A DNA stretch of 64,000 nucleotides from JBBIRG01 sp964410965. Its GTDB lineage: Bacteria; CLD3; SB21; JBBIRG01. Under the pieces are notes generated by a model, which was given only the letters and a program-made list of their open reading frames with translations, ran no database searches and was not told the origin of the DNA. This document shows, in pieces, positions 51,580 through 60,505 of this stretch. The position numbers were made by a program, and so were the translations under genes. The DNA lies in NCBI GenBank assembly GCA_964410965.1, contig CAYPIY010000011.1, positions 62,001-126,000 on the forward strand. The letters are read 5' to 3'. Position 1 is the stretch's first letter; each line of letters starts with the position of its first letter.

Positions 51580-52338
51580 TTAAAATAATTCTGATTGAGT
51601 TAATATTTCCGCCTGCCCGTCGCCGATCGCGATGGTATGTTCAAAATGCGCCGAAGGTTTCCGGTCTTCGGTCCGGACCGTCCAGTGATCGTCTTCTGTC
51701 CTGACCTTGCAGGTTCCCGCATTGACCATCGGTTCGATGCAAATCGTCATCCCTTTTTTCAGCCGCACACCCGTTCCCGGCGTTCCGAAATTGGGAACCT
51801 GCGGTTCTTCGTGAAGGGACTCGCCGATACCGTGCCCGACAAGATCCCGGACAACGGAGTAACCGTTTCCTTCCACATGTTTTTGAACCGCCCAGGAAAT
51901 ATCGTGAAGCCGGTTTCCGTCAACCGCCTCGTGAATTCCCTTATACAAAGATTCCAGTGTCACTTTCATCAGCCGTTTTTTTTCCTCATCAACTTCGCCG
52001 ACCGGCAGGGTCATGGCCGAATCGCCGTAATACTTATCCTTAAAGACCCCGATGTCGATCCCGACAATCTGTCCCTCTTCCAGCATCAGGGTATCTTTCG
52101 GGATTCCGTGAACCACCACACTGTCGATCGAGATGCAGGCGCTGGCCGGGAAACCGCGGTAACCTTTGAATGCCGGTTTTGCGCCCCGTGACTTAATATG
52201 TTTCTCGATCGCTTTGTCCAGATCGGACGTTTTCACCCCGGGCCTGACCATTTCTTTAGAGATCCTCAGGCATTCCACAACAATCTGGCAGCTTATCCTG
52301 ATGCGTTCAATTTCCTTCGGGGTTTTTAAATGGATCAT
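51580..52338 (-). CDS. map: Methionine aminopeptidase, type I
   Basis: A 252-residue enzyme that removes the initiator Met from nascent proteins. The five metal ligands are visible: D in GIDIGV, D in YGDSAMT, H in VGHGIGESLHEEP, E in CIEPMVN and E in HFEHTIAI. It lies between secY and infA. No adk gene separates it from secY, as occurs in many other phyla. Confidence 0.97.
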   Translation of the reverse strand: MIHLKTPKEIERIRISCQIVVECLRISKEMVRPGVKTSDLDKAIEKHIKSRGAKPAFKGYRGFPASACISIDSVVVHGIPKDTLMLEEGQIVGIDIGVFKDKYYGDSAMTLPVGEVDEEKKRLMKVTLESLYKGIHEAVDGNRLHDISWAVQKHVEGNGYSVVRDLVGHGIGESLHEEPQVPNFGTPGTGVRLKKGMTICIEPMVNAGTCKVRTEDDHWTVRTEDRKPSAHFEHTIAIGDGQAEILTQSELF

Positions 52339-52345
52339 TACCGCA

Positions 52346-53677
52346 CTACCCGCGCCGTCCCCGGATTCGGCCGCTTTTCAGGAATCCGTCATAATGACGC
52401 ATAACCAGATGCGACTCAATCTGCTGCATCGTATCCAGCGCCACGCCGACCACAATCAGCAGGGACGTCCCGCCGAAGAACGACGCGAAACTGTATGTGA
52501 CATCGGCGGCGTGACGGATAAAAAACGGCAATATGGCGATTATGCCGAGGAAAATCGCACTGGGCAGGGTTACGCGGGTTAAAATATTATCTATAAATTC
52601 AGACGTTTTCCGTCCCGGACGAATGCCCGGAATAAACGCGCCCTGCTTTTTCAGGTTGTCGGCCACCTCTACGGGGTTCATCGCGATCGCCGTGTAAAAG
52701 TAGGTGAAGAACACGATGATGATCAGGAAGATCATGTTATAGAAGAACGAGTCGATGGAAAAATGAGCGGTGACAAATTCGGAAACTGCGCCCGGAAAGA
52801 ACGAAGCCAGGGTGTTCGGCACGAACATGATGGACTGAGCGAAGATGATGGGCATGACGCCCGCGATGTTGATGCGCATCGGGATGTGCGTGGACTGGCC
52901 GCCGTATACCTTCCGCCCGATCACGCGGCGGGCGTACTGAACGGGAATCTTGCGGATGCCCTGTGTGATGTAAATGATCGCTGCGACAATCGCCAGCAGG
53001 ATCGCGACCAGGACGATCTCAATCATGATGTTGCGGTTGCCGGTGACGATCTGCTGGGCCTCGTCAAAGATCGCCTGCGGGAAACGCGCGAGAATCCCGA
53101 TCGTGATGATCAGCGAGATGCCGTTGCCGATGCCGCGTTCGGTAATCTGTTCGCCAAGCCACATGATGAACATCGTGCAGGTAGTCATGGTCACCATCGT
53201 CATGAAGAAGAACATCGCCGACTGATCCGGCACGACCTTGACTTCCTGGTTGCCGACCACCACGCTGAGACTGCACATCCACGTTGCAACGCCCAGGGCC
53301 TGAATGGCGGAAATGAACACGGTTCCGTAACGGGTCATCTGGTTGATTTTTTTCCGTCCTTCCTCGCCTTCCTTCTGGAGCTTCTGAAGGTACGGCACCG
53401 TGGTTCCGAGCAGCTGGATGATGATGGACGCGCTGATATAGGGCATGATTCCCAGCGCGGCGATTGTCGCCTGGCTCAGCCCTCCGCCGGCGAATAAATC
53501 ATACAGGCTCAGAAGCGTGTTCTCTGCCTGCTTGAAATACTGCCCCAGCGCGGCGGCGTTGATGCCGGGCGCCGGAATGTGGGCGGCAATACGCTCGATG
53601 AGCAGGACGCCCAGCGTGAAAAATATCCTTTTCCGCAGTTCGGGTATCTTAAATATATTCGCAAACGTTTGAAACAT
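52346..53677 (-). CDS. secY: Protein translocase subunit SecY
   Basis: A 443-residue channel protein with ten membrane segments; with SecE and SecG it exports and inserts proteins, including the T9SS substrates of this window through their signal peptides. ALGIMPYISASIIIQLL and GIRKIPVQYARR are family signatures. It follows rplO, and map starts seven bases after its stop. Confidence 0.98.
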   Translation of the reverse strand: MFQTFANIFKIPELRKRIFFTLGVLLIERIAAHIPAPGINAAALGQYFKQAENTLLSLYDLFAGGGLSQATIAALGIMPYISASIIIQLLGTTVPYLQKLQKEGEEGRKKINQMTRYGTVFISAIQALGVATWMCSLSVVVGNQEVKVVPDQSAMFFFMTMVTMTTCTMFIMWLGEQITERGIGNGISLIITIGILARFPQAIFDEAQQIVTGNRNIMIEIVLVAILLAIVAAIIYITQGIRKIPVQYARRVIGRKVYGGQSTHIPMRINIAGVMPIIFAQSIMFVPNTLASFFPGAVSEFVTAHFSIDSFFYNMIFLIIIVFFTYFYTAIAMNPVEVADNLKKQGAFIPGIRPGRKTSEFIDNILTRVTLPSAIFLGIIAILPFFIRHAADVTYSFASFFGGTSLLIVVGVALDTMQQIESHLVMRHYDGFLKSGRIRGRRG

Positions 53678-53701
53678 GTTTCGACTCGCTTAGTAAATGA
53701 T

Positions 53702-54190
53702 CTATGATTTGGCCGCTTTTTTCTTTTTTATCAAACGTGTTTTCCTTACGCCCAGAACGGTGACCGATCCTCCGGCTTTTTCGATTTTCTCTTTTGCCGA
53801 TGCGCTTACGGCGTGGGCCTCAACATGGAGCGCCTTGGTGATTTCGCCGTTTCCGAGTATTTTCACCGGCGATTTGGCGTTTTCGATCAGGCCGGCTTTG
53901 TATAAGGACTCTGCGTTGATCTTTCCGGGCTTGTCGAGTCTCTCCAGCGCTGAGAGGTTCACGATCTCGAACGGTTTTCTGAAAATGTTCACGAAACCGA
54001 ATTTCGGAAGCCGGCGCTGAAGCGGCATCTGTCCGCCTTCGAACCAGGCTTTAATATGCGGGCCGGAACGGGATTTCAGACCTTTATTTCCCTTGGTGGA
54101 TGTTCCGCCGTGTCCGGAACCTTCGCCGCGGCCGATCCGTTTAACTTTTTTCCGTGAGCCCCTGGCGTATTTTAAGTGACCTAAATCCAT
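53702..54190 (-). CDS. rplO: 50S ribosomal protein L15
   Basis: 162 residues, a late-assembly 50S protein. The Gly/Arg-rich N-terminus (RKKVKRIGRGEGSGHGGTSTKGNKG) and GGQMPLQRRLPKFGF are diagnostic. The C-terminal tail is slightly long and basic (KKKKAAKS). Confidence 0.97.
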   Translation of the reverse strand: MDLGHLKYARGSRKKVKRIGRGEGSGHGGTSTKGNKGLKSRSGPHIKAWFEGGQMPLQRRLPKFGFVNIFRKPFEIVNLSALERLDKPGKINAESLYKAGLIENAKSPVKILGNGEITKALHVEAHAVSASAKEKIEKAGGSVTVLGVRKTRLIKKKKAAKS

Positions 54191-54220
54191 TGCAAATACC
54201 TCTTACGTTGTTTCGCCGTA

Positions 54221-54463
54221 TTAACGACTCGGTTTAATAATGGTGTAGCCTTTGGCGGGCTTGGGTGCAGGCTGAGGAATCTGATCAACCAGTTCCCAGT
54301 TTACCAGATAATTCACGCTGTGGAGCATTCCGCGGATCTGGGGCGCGTCCTGATGATAAACGGTTTGGCCGATCCGGCGCAGACCCAGCGAACGCACCGT
54401 ATCCCGGTGGCTCTGTTTGCAGCCCACAACGCTTTTCACTTGTTTAATTTTTAATACCTTCAT
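54221..54463 (-). CDS. rpmD: 50S ribosomal protein L30
   Basis: 80 residues from ATG 54463 (MKVLKIKQVKSVVG), the normal L30 start, with AGGTG ten bases upstream; an ATG three codons earlier would sit on that site. L30 is usually about 60 residues; here about 15-20 residues (PAPKPAKGYTIIKPSR) are added at the C-terminus. Confidence 0.93.
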   Translation of the reverse strand: MKVLKIKQVKSVVGCKQSHRDTVRSLGLRRIGQTVYHQDAPQIRGMLHSVNYLVNWELVDQIPQPAPKPAKGYTIIKPSR

Positions 54464-54506
54464 GGTACGCATTCACCTGTTACGTTCAAAGTACTCTTTT
54501 AATTAT

Positions 54507-55040
54507 TTACTTGGTCAGCACATCCTTGACAGTCATATGTCGTACGGAGGCCATGCCTTGTGCCGTCGTGACATCCTGCAGTGCGCGGAGCGTCGCCTTG
54601 ACGAGGTTGTGGGGATTGGAAGACCCTTTGCATTTCGTCAGCAGGTCGGTGATGCCGAGTGATTCCACCACGGCCCGTACGGCCGAACCCGCGATAATTC
54701 CCGTCCCCTTTGAAGCCGGCTTCAGGAACACTTTTCCGGCGCCGAATTTTCCGGTTACTTCATGGGGCAGGGTGCCGTTCATCAGCGGAACATAGATCAT
54801 TTTTTTCTTGGCGTCTTCCTTGCCTTTCGCGATCGCGTCGGGCACTTCGTTCGCCTTACCCAGACCGATGCCGACTTTTCCCTTGCCGTCGCCGACCACT
54901 ACAATCGCGTTAAAGCTGAAACGCCGCCCGCCTTTGACCACTTTGGCCACACGGTTGATGTGTACGACGCGCTCTTCCTTCAGATCCTGATCGCCCTGGT
55001 TTTCCGCCGATTCCTTTTTTTCAAATGACTTCTTGTTCAT
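54507..55040 (-). CDS. rpsE: 30S ribosomal protein S5
   Basis: 177 residues, important for decoding accuracy and mRNA helicase activity of the ribosome. RVAKVVKGGRRFSFNAIVVVGDGKGKVGIGLGKA is the double-stranded RNA-binding-like part. The N-terminus has about 20 extra charged residues (FEKKESAENQGDQDLKEER). Confidence 0.97.
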   Translation of the reverse strand: MNKKSFEKKESAENQGDQDLKEERVVHINRVAKVVKGGRRFSFNAIVVVGDGKGKVGIGLGKANEVPDAIAKGKEDAKKKMIYVPLMNGTLPHEVTGKFGAGKVFLKPASKGTGIIAGSAVRAVVESLGITDLLTKCKGSSNPHNLVKATLRALQDVTTAQGMASVRHMTVKDVLTK

Positions 55041-55088
55041 CTATGCCTCATCGTTTAAAGTCTTGATAAGACTGTGTGGATAAATAGA

Positions 55089-55466
55089 TTAAAATTTCAA
55101 ACCGCCTTCGCGGGCACCTTCGGCCACCGCCTTGACCCTTCCGTGATACTGGTAGCCGCCCCTGTCAAACACCACGGTTTCGATGCCTTTCGATTTGGCC
55201 GCCTTGGCCAGCTCCATTCCCACGAGTCTGGACACGCTTGTCTTCCCTTTGCCTTTTTCCGTCATCGCGGCCTTCACCGGCCCGGAAAGGGAACTGACGT
55301 GCACAAGGGTTCGCCTGTGGTCATCGTCGATGAGCTGCGCGTAGATGTGCTTGAGGCTGCGGAACACGGCCAGCCTTGGCTTTTCGGATGTGCCGGCAAC
55401 CTGTTTACGGATACGTTTACGGATTTTCGTCCGTTTGAGTGTTTTTACAATGTTTTTGTCTGCCAT
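55089..55466 (-). CDS. rplR: 50S ribosomal protein L18
   Basis: 125 residues, binds 5S rRNA in the central protuberance. RPRLAVFRSLKHIYAQ-type sequence (KPRLAVFRSLKHIYAQLIDD) and VVFDRGGYQYHGRVKAVAEGAREGGL are the family hallmarks. It is between rplF and rpsE. Confidence 0.97.
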   Translation of the reverse strand: MADKNIVKTLKRTKIRKRIRKQVAGTSEKPRLAVFRSLKHIYAQLIDDDHRRTLVHVSSLSGPVKAAMTEKGKGKTSVSRLVGMELAKAAKSKGIETVVFDRGGYQYHGRVKAVAEGAREGGLKF

Positions 55467-55517
55467 AAATCTGTCTGTGTATAGGTTAACGTAAAATTAC
55501 TTACAGTTTAATGATCC

Positions 55518-56060
55518 CTACTTCTTCGCGGCGGCCTTACCGGCTTTACGCTTGATCGTTTCATCCGCGTACTTAATGCCCTTGCCCTTATAGGGTTCGG
55601 GTTCCTTGAAGGAACGGATTTTGGTCGCCACCTGGCCTACCAGCTGCCTGTCGATTCCCCGGACAGAAAACGCCGTCGGAGAGGCGACACTGATTTCGAT
55701 GCCTTTGGGAGGAATAAACAGAATGGGATGGGAAAAACCGAGGCTGAACCGGATGACATTGTCTTTCAGTTCCACTTTATAACCGACTCCGACGATTTCC
55801 ATTTTTTTCTCGAAACCGCCTGTGACACCGGTGATCATGTTAGCGATGATCGCCCTTGCGGTTCCGTGCAGCGAACGCTGAAACGTCGCGTTGCTTTTCC
55901 GGCTGACAATCACCTGTTTGTCCTTGACCTCAATCATGGATTCCGGATGGAAAGTCCGCGCAAGTTCCCCTTTCGGGCCTTTGACGGTAACCGTGGTTCC
56001 CTGAACCTGGACGGTAACTTTATCGGGAATGGGGACAGGTTTTTTTCCTATTCGTGACAC
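55518..56060 (-). CDS. rplF: 50S ribosomal protein L6
   Basis: 180 residues in two similar alpha-beta domains near the stalk base. It begins MSRIGKKPVPIPDKV; EPEPYKGKGIKYADETIKRKAGKAAAKK is the conserved C-terminal RNA-binding end. Confidence 0.97.
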   Translation of the reverse strand: MSRIGKKPVPIPDKVTVQVQGTTVTVKGPKGELARTFHPESMIEVKDKQVIVSRKSNATFQRSLHGTARAIIANMITGVTGGFEKKMEIVGVGYKVELKDNVIRFSLGFSHPILFIPPKGIEISVASPTAFSVRGIDRQLVGQVATKIRSFKEPEPYKGKGIKYADETIKRKAGKAAAKK

Positions 56061-56109
56061 GTTGTTGCTCCTGTTAAAATCTATTCAACAAAAAATAAAT
56101 ATCGTTCGG

Positions 56110-56508
56110 TTACCAGACGTAGCACAGCACTTCGCCGCCGACATTTTCGTTGCGGGCGCGTTTGTTCGTCATGACGCCTTTGGATGTCGTGAGAATGGCG
56201 ATGCCGAGATTGGAGCGCACGCGTGGAACTTTCCGGACATCCGTGTATTTCCTCAATCCGGGGCGGCTGATCCGGCTGATGTGAGAGATCGCGTTTTTCT
56301 TCTTGTCGTCATACTTCAGGTAGATGCGGATCAGGCCCTGTTTGCCGTCGTCAAAATTCGCGTAGTCTTTGATGTATCCCTGTTCCAGCAGGATTTGAGT
56401 GATATCCCGCTTCAGGTTGGAAGCCGGCACGTCCACAAAGCGTTTCTGCGCCTTGATGGAGTTCCGAATCTTGGTTAAATAATCTGCAATGGGATCCGTT
56501 TTGGACAT
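56110..56508 (-). CDS. rpsH: 30S ribosomal protein S8
   Basis: 132 residues, primary binder of the 16S rRNA central domain. It begins MSKTDPIADYLTKIRN and ends with GVMTNKRARNENVGGEVLCYVW. In E. coli S8 represses the spc operon; no target site was identified here. Confidence 0.97.
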   Translation of the reverse strand: MSKTDPIADYLTKIRNSIKAQKRFVDVPASNLKRDITQILLEQGYIKDYANFDDGKQGLIRIYLKYDDKKKNAISHISRISRPGLRKYTDVRKVPRVRSNLGIAILTTSKGVMTNKRARNENVGGEVLCYVW

Positions 56509-56545
56509 GGAAAAAGTCTCCTTTTGGATATCCGTGAAATATAAA

Positions 56546-56731
56546 TTACCATGAAGCTTTTGTGACGCCAGGGATTTCGCCGTTCAGCGCCAGTTCCCGG
56601 AAACAGATACGGCAGATGCCGAATTTACGGTAAAATCCGCGTGGACGGCCGCAGCGGCGGCAGCGATTATGCTGACGTGTTGAGAATTTCGGTTTCTTCT
56701 TCGTTTTCGCGACCCAAGCTGTTGTTGCCAA
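56546..56731 (-). CDS. rpsN: 30S ribosomal protein S14, zinc type
   Basis: The short 61-residue form with a CxxC ... CxxC zinc ribbon (RCRRCGRPRGFYRKFGICRICF). It ends in the invariant tail PGVTKASW. It lies between rplE and rpsH. Confidence 0.97.
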   Translation of the reverse strand: MATTAWVAKTKKKPKFSTRQHNRCRRCGRPRGFYRKFGICRICFRELALNGEIPGVTKASW

Positions 56732-56763
56732 CGTTGTTCTCCTTTAATAATCCGGTTGAACTA

Positions 56764-57453
56764 TTATTTTTTCTTTAACGGTAGACCCATTTCTTTGAGC
56801 AGTTCATACGCTTCTTCGTCCGTCCCGGCCGACGTCACAATGGTGATATCCATGCCCCGGACACGGTCCATCTTATCAACATCGATTTCGGGGAAGATGA
56901 TCTGCTCTTTGACGCCGAGCGTGTAATTTCCGCGCCCGTCGAACGCCCGGTCCGGCACGCCTCGAAAATCACGGATACGCGGGATGGCGATATTGAGGAG
57001 CCGGTCCAGGAATTCATACATCCGCGCCCGGCGCAGCGTAACAAAACAGGCGATCGCGACGCCCTCGCGGAGCTTGAAATTGGAAATCGCTTTTTTGGAC
57101 TTGCGGATGCAGGGTTTCTGGCCGGTGATCGTCGCCAGGTCGCTGACGGCTGCATCAAGCAGTTTCGGATCCTGTGTTGCGGCGCCCACGCCCATGTTTA
57201 CCACCACTTTCTCGATCTTCGGAACCTGCATAATGCTCGAATAACCGAATTTCTTCATCAGCGCCGGTATGACCCGGTTTTTATACTCTACGAATAATCG
57301 GGCCTGGTAGTCCTTGTCGATAACGACTTGCTTGGCACTTTTGGCTTCACCGTCTTTTTTCTTGTCGGACTTGCCTTTTTCGGGCTTGGCCTGAACCGCC
57401 TTGCCTTTGACTTCTTTTCCTTTAGCGTCTTTCTCTTTGGCTTCCTTCGCCAT
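56764..57453 (-). CDS. rplE: 50S ribosomal protein L5 with N-terminal extension
   Basis: 229 residues against the usual ~180. The L5 fold starts near residue 48 (YKNRVIPALMKKFGYSSIMQVPKIEKVVVNMGVG) and is intact. The first ~45 residues are a Lys/Glu/Ala-rich low-complexity helix (AKEKDAKGKEVKGKAVQ). L5 binds 5S rRNA and contacts the P-site tRNA. The tail's role is unknown. GGATAACC is the only ribosome-site candidate before the ATG. Confidence 0.95.
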   Translation of the reverse strand: MAKEAKEKDAKGKEVKGKAVQAKPEKGKSDKKKDGEAKSAKQVVIDKDYQARLFVEYKNRVIPALMKKFGYSSIMQVPKIEKVVVNMGVGAATQDPKLLDAAVSDLATITGQKPCIRKSKKAISNFKLREGVAIACFVTLRRARMYEFLDRLLNIAIPRIRDFRGVPDRAFDGRGNYTLGVKEQIIFPEIDVDKMDRVRGMDITIVTSAGTDEEAYELLKEMGLPLKKK

Positions 57454-57494
57454 GGTTGTTATCCTTATGATTTATCGCTCGTGATTCTGTTGCC

Positions 57495-57800
57495 TTAATT
57501 GACCACTTCTCCGTTGACTTTGGCGACACGGACTTTTTTCCCGTCCTCGAGTTTCTTGTATCCGACACGGGTCGCCTGTCCGTTGTACAGCAGCATGACG
57601 TTGCTAACGTGGATCGGGGCTTCTTTTTCCTGGATGCCGCCCTGCGGATTTTTCTGATTCGGTTTGATGTGTTTTTTTCTCAGGTTGATGCCTTCCACGA
57701 TCACCATGGATTTGTCCACGTACACTTTCAGCACTTTGCCCTGTTTGCCCTTATGGTTGCCGGCAACCACTTTGACAACGTCGTTTTTCTTGATGTTCAT
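57495..57800 (-). CDS. rplX: 50S ribosomal protein L24
   Basis: 101 residues from ATG 57800 (MNIKKNDVVKVVAGNHKGKQGKV), a KOW-domain protein that starts 50S assembly. GAGG lies five bases upstream. The open frame runs further into rplN but that part is not L24-like. HIKPNQKNPQGGIQEKEAPIHVSNVML is typical. Confidence 0.96.
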   Translation of the reverse strand: MNIKKNDVVKVVAGNHKGKQGKVLKVYVDKSMVIVEGINLRKKHIKPNQKNPQGGIQEKEAPIHVSNVMLLYNGQATRVGYKKLEDGKKVRVAKVNGEVVN

Positions 57801-57837
57801 GTTAACCTCGTAAAACGTTTTGTTTCTGTCCGGACTG

Positions 57838-58206
57838 TTACAGTACTTCCGGGGCCAGAGACACAATTTTCATGAATTGTTTTTCGCGTAATTCGCGGGC
57901 CACCGGGCCGAAAATACGGGTTCCGGTCGGCTCTTTCTGGGTGTTGATCAGCACCGCGGCGTTTTCGTCAAACCGGATGTAAGATCCGTCGGGGCGCCGC
58001 GTTTCTTTCGTTACGCGGACCACTACCGCTCTGACAACGTCGCCTTTTTTCACGGTTCCGCCGGGCATGGCATCTTTCACCGATACGATAATTTCATCGC
58101 CGAGATGAGCGTATCGCCTGGACGTTCCTCCAAGCACACGGATACACATGACTTTCTTGGCACCGGAATTGTCAGCAACCGTTAATCGGGTATATTCTTG
58201 AATCAT
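57838..58206 (-). CDS. rplN: 50S ribosomal protein L14
   Basis: 122 residues, forms a bridge to the 30S. MIQEYTRLTVADNSGAKKVMCI and RIFGPVARELREKQFMKIVSLAPEVL are the near-universal ends. The gene is between rpsQ and rplX. Confidence 0.98.
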   Translation of the reverse strand: MIQEYTRLTVADNSGAKKVMCIRVLGGTSRRYAHLGDEIIVSVKDAMPGGTVKKGDVVRAVVVRVTKETRRPDGSYIRFDENAAVLINTQKEPTGTRIFGPVARELREKQFMKIVSLAPEVL

Positions 58207-58234
58207 GGCAAACTCACAGGGTTAATGGGTTGAC

Positions 58235-58516
58235 TTAATCTGCTTTTTTAACAATTTCGATCAGGCGCCACCGTTTGCGCTTGCTCAGCGGCCGCGTTTC
58301 CATGATCTTCACGACGTCGCCGGTTTTCGCTTCCTGCTTTTCATCGTGCGCCATCAGCCGGGTCGTACGCTTGACGTATTTTTTATAGATCGGATGAACG
58401 ACTTTCCGTTCGATGGCGACCAGGATGCTTTTCTGCATTTTATCGCTGACCACGGTTCCGATACGGACTTTCCGGCGTCCGCGGACTTGGGTGTTTTGTT
58501 CGGTCTGGGTTGACAT
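58235..58516 (-). CDS. rpsQ: 30S ribosomal protein S17
   Basis: 93 residues, OB-fold primary 16S binder. GTVVSDKMQKSILVAIERKVVHPIYKKYVKRTTRLMAHDE is the RNA-binding core. About ten extra residues precede it. Confidence 0.97.
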   Translation of the reverse strand: MSTQTEQNTQVRGRRKVRIGTVVSDKMQKSILVAIERKVVHPIYKKYVKRTTRLMAHDEKQEAKTGDVVKIMETRPLSKRKRWRLIEIVKKAD

Positions 58517-58541
58517 CTATCTTACTCCGTTTTCAAATCAT

Positions 58542-58931
58542 TTAATTCGCTAATTGTTTGAGCGTCAGATATTCTTTCTGAAACTCTTTCTTTTTCGGAT
58601 GATCCTGAAGGCAAAGCAGAAACCGTTTCAGTCTCGATTTTTTCAGGTTGATGCTGTCCGTTTCCAGAACACGGTCGATTTCCGGCATCGCCAGCGCGGT
58701 TTTCATCCGGTTCAGCAGATCGTCGGCCTGCCTGAAAGCGTTCTTTGTTTCTTCTTCCCGAATCAGGGTTTTCAGCATCGCGATTTCTTTGCGGGTTTCG
58801 CGCAAGGCCAGTTTATTCTCCAATTGACCCACTCCGTGCTGAAAGCGCATCTTCAGCAGGTTAGACTCGGCATCGGCCAGCATGCCTTTCATTTCGTCAA
58901 TGGGTAAACCGCGTACTTCATGGGGTTTCAT
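58542..58931 (-). CDS. rpmC: 50S ribosomal protein L29 with long C-terminal extension
   Basis: 129 residues, twice the usual 60-70. Residues 1-62 are L29 (MKPHEVRGLPIDEM, then LLKMRFQHGVGQLENKLALRETRKEIAMLKTLI). Residues 63-129 are an additional charged, helical region (KNAFRQADDLLNRMKTALAM ... KKKEFQKEYLTLKQLAN) that I do not recognise. L29 sits at the peptide exit tunnel beside L23, where nascent-chain factors dock, so the extension could reach that site. Confidence 0.92.
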   Translation of the reverse strand: MKPHEVRGLPIDEMKGMLADAESNLLKMRFQHGVGQLENKLALRETRKEIAMLKTLIREEETKNAFRQADDLLNRMKTALAMPEIDRVLETDSINLKKSRLKRFLLCLQDHPKKKEFQKEYLTLKQLAN

Positions 58932-58954
58932 GGGATTCTCCTTTTCCTGTTTCC

Positions 58955-59374
58955 TTACGCGCGCACATCGCCGCGAACGACAAACTTAGATTGAACGGGT
59001 AACTTGAAGGCCGCCAGCTTGAAGGCTTCCTTGGCCTGATCGACAGTCACGCCGTCGATTTCAAACATCACGCGACCGGGCTTGACCACGGCAACCCAGA
59101 ATTCGGGCGCGCCTTTTCCGGAACCCATACGGGTTTCGGCGGGTTTTTTTGTGACCGGCTTGTCCGGAAAGATCCGGATCCAGATTTTTCCGCCGCGCTT
59201 GATATACCGTGTCATCGCGATACGGGCGGCCTCGATCTGGCGGCTCGTGACCCAGCCGCACTCGATGGTTTTAAGCCCGAAGGAGCCGAAACTGACTTGA
59301 TTGCCGCGGGTGGCTTTACCGCGCATTTTTCCGCGGTGATGTTTTCGGTGTTTGACTTTTTTCGGCATTAACAT
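58955..59374 (-). CDS. rplP: 50S ribosomal protein L16
   Basis: 139 residues, contacts A-site tRNA. MPKKVKHRKHHRGKMRGKA and RYIKRGGKIWIRIFPDKPVTKKPAETRMGSGKG are conserved. AGGAG lies ten bases before ATG 59374; the usual MPKK start is two codons in. Confidence 0.98.
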   Translation of the reverse strand: MLMPKKVKHRKHHRGKMRGKATRGNQVSFGSFGLKTIECGWVTSRQIEAARIAMTRYIKRGGKIWIRIFPDKPVTKKPAETRMGSGKGAPEFWVAVVKPGRVMFEIDGVTVDQAKEAFKLAAFKLPVQSKFVVRGDVRA

Positions 59375-59428
59375 AATCGTGATACTCCTGTATAAAACTT
59401 CAGCTTTCGCTGATCTTCGTCAATTCAT

Positions 59429-60082
59429 TTACTGTTGTTGCACTTTACCTAAGATTTCCCCCCGGCAGATCCAGACTTTGATGCCGATCTGTCCGTACGT
59501 GGTCTGAGCTGTCGCCCGGGCAAAATCGATGTCCGAACGGAGCGTGTGCAGGGGTACGCGGCCTTCGTTGTAACGGTCAGCGCGGGCCATTTCGGCTCCG
59601 CCGAGCCGGCCGGAGATCGCGACACGGATCCCGTCGGCGCCCATCCGCATGGTAGCGCGAACCGCGTTTTTCATCGCCCGCTTGTAGGGAATCTGACCTT
59701 CGATCTGGCGGGCAATGTCGCTGGCGACCAGGTACGCTTCCATTTCCGGCGTCTTGATCTCGCTGATGTTCAGCCGGATCTCCTTGCCGGTAATCTTTTT
59801 CAGTTCCTCCCGCAATTGGTCCACGTCCTTGCCTTTGCGGCCGATGACAATCCCGGGACGGGCGGTATGGATGGTGATCGTGATGACTTCCGTTTCCTTC
59901 TTGATCCGTTCGATCACGACCTTGTTTACGCGCGCGTCTTTCGGCAACCGGTTCTGAAGATATTTTCTGAGCTTTAAATCTTCGTCCAGTTTATCGGCGA
60001 AATTTTTTTCGTCATACCAGCTGGAATCCCACGTCTTGATGATTCCTAACCGAAGTCCTATCGGATGCGTTTTTTGTCCCAA
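59429..60082 (-). CDS. rpsC: 30S ribosomal protein S3
   Basis: 217 residues, at the mRNA entry. The KH domain holds GIVIGRKGKDVDQLREEL; GAEMARADRYNEGRVPLHTLRSDIDF is the C-terminal domain signature. Full length. Confidence 0.98.
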   Translation of the reverse strand: MGQKTHPIGLRLGIIKTWDSSWYDEKNFADKLDEDLKLRKYLQNRLPKDARVNKVVIERIKKETEVITITIHTARPGIVIGRKGKDVDQLREELKKITGKEIRLNISEIKTPEMEAYLVASDIARQIEGQIPYKRAMKNAVRATMRMGADGIRVAISGRLGGAEMARADRYNEGRVPLHTLRSDIDFARATAQTTYGQIGIKVWICRGEILGKVQQQ

Positions 60083-60135
60083 GCGTTCCTCCGTGTATTT
60101 AAATCGTCCAATAAAATGTATCGTTTTTCATAAGC

Positions 60136-60495
60136 TTAATCCTGGCCTTTCACGCCGACCACCACGGTAATGTGGCTGGTGCGTTTCCGGATCATGGACC
60201 GCCGGCCCATGGATGCCGCACGCCCCCGCTTGAGCGTCGGGCCTCCGTCGACAAATACCGTCCTGACAATGATGTTCTCTTTTTCCGTTTCCGGCTTGAT
60301 GTACATCAGGTTGGCCACCGCGGACCGGATCGCTTTTTCCAGGTGGATCGACGCCGCCTTGCGCGTGAACTGCAGAAGATGAATGGCGTCATCCGTCCGT
60401 TTTCCGCGGACAAGTTCCGCGACCTGCCGCACTTTGCGCGGTGAAATTCTCAGATGTTTTTCGTGTGCCTTGCCTTGCATAGTTGCTCCAAACAA
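60136..60495 (-). CDS. rplV: 50S ribosomal protein L22
   Basis: 119 residues. LRISPRKVRQVAELVRGKRTDDAIHLL is the globular part and GPTLKRGRAASMGRRSMIRKRTSHITVVV the long hairpin that lines the exit tunnel, where macrolide-resistance changes occur in other species. The start is the ATG at 60495 or, more typically, 60480 (MQGKAHEKH). Confidence 0.97.
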   Translation of the reverse strand: MFGATMQGKAHEKHLRISPRKVRQVAELVRGKRTDDAIHLLQFTRKAASIHLEKAIRSAVANLMYIKPETEKENIIVRTVFVDGGPTLKRGRAASMGRRSMIRKRTSHITVVVGVKGQD

Positions 60496-60505
60496 TTATT
60501 CGGTT

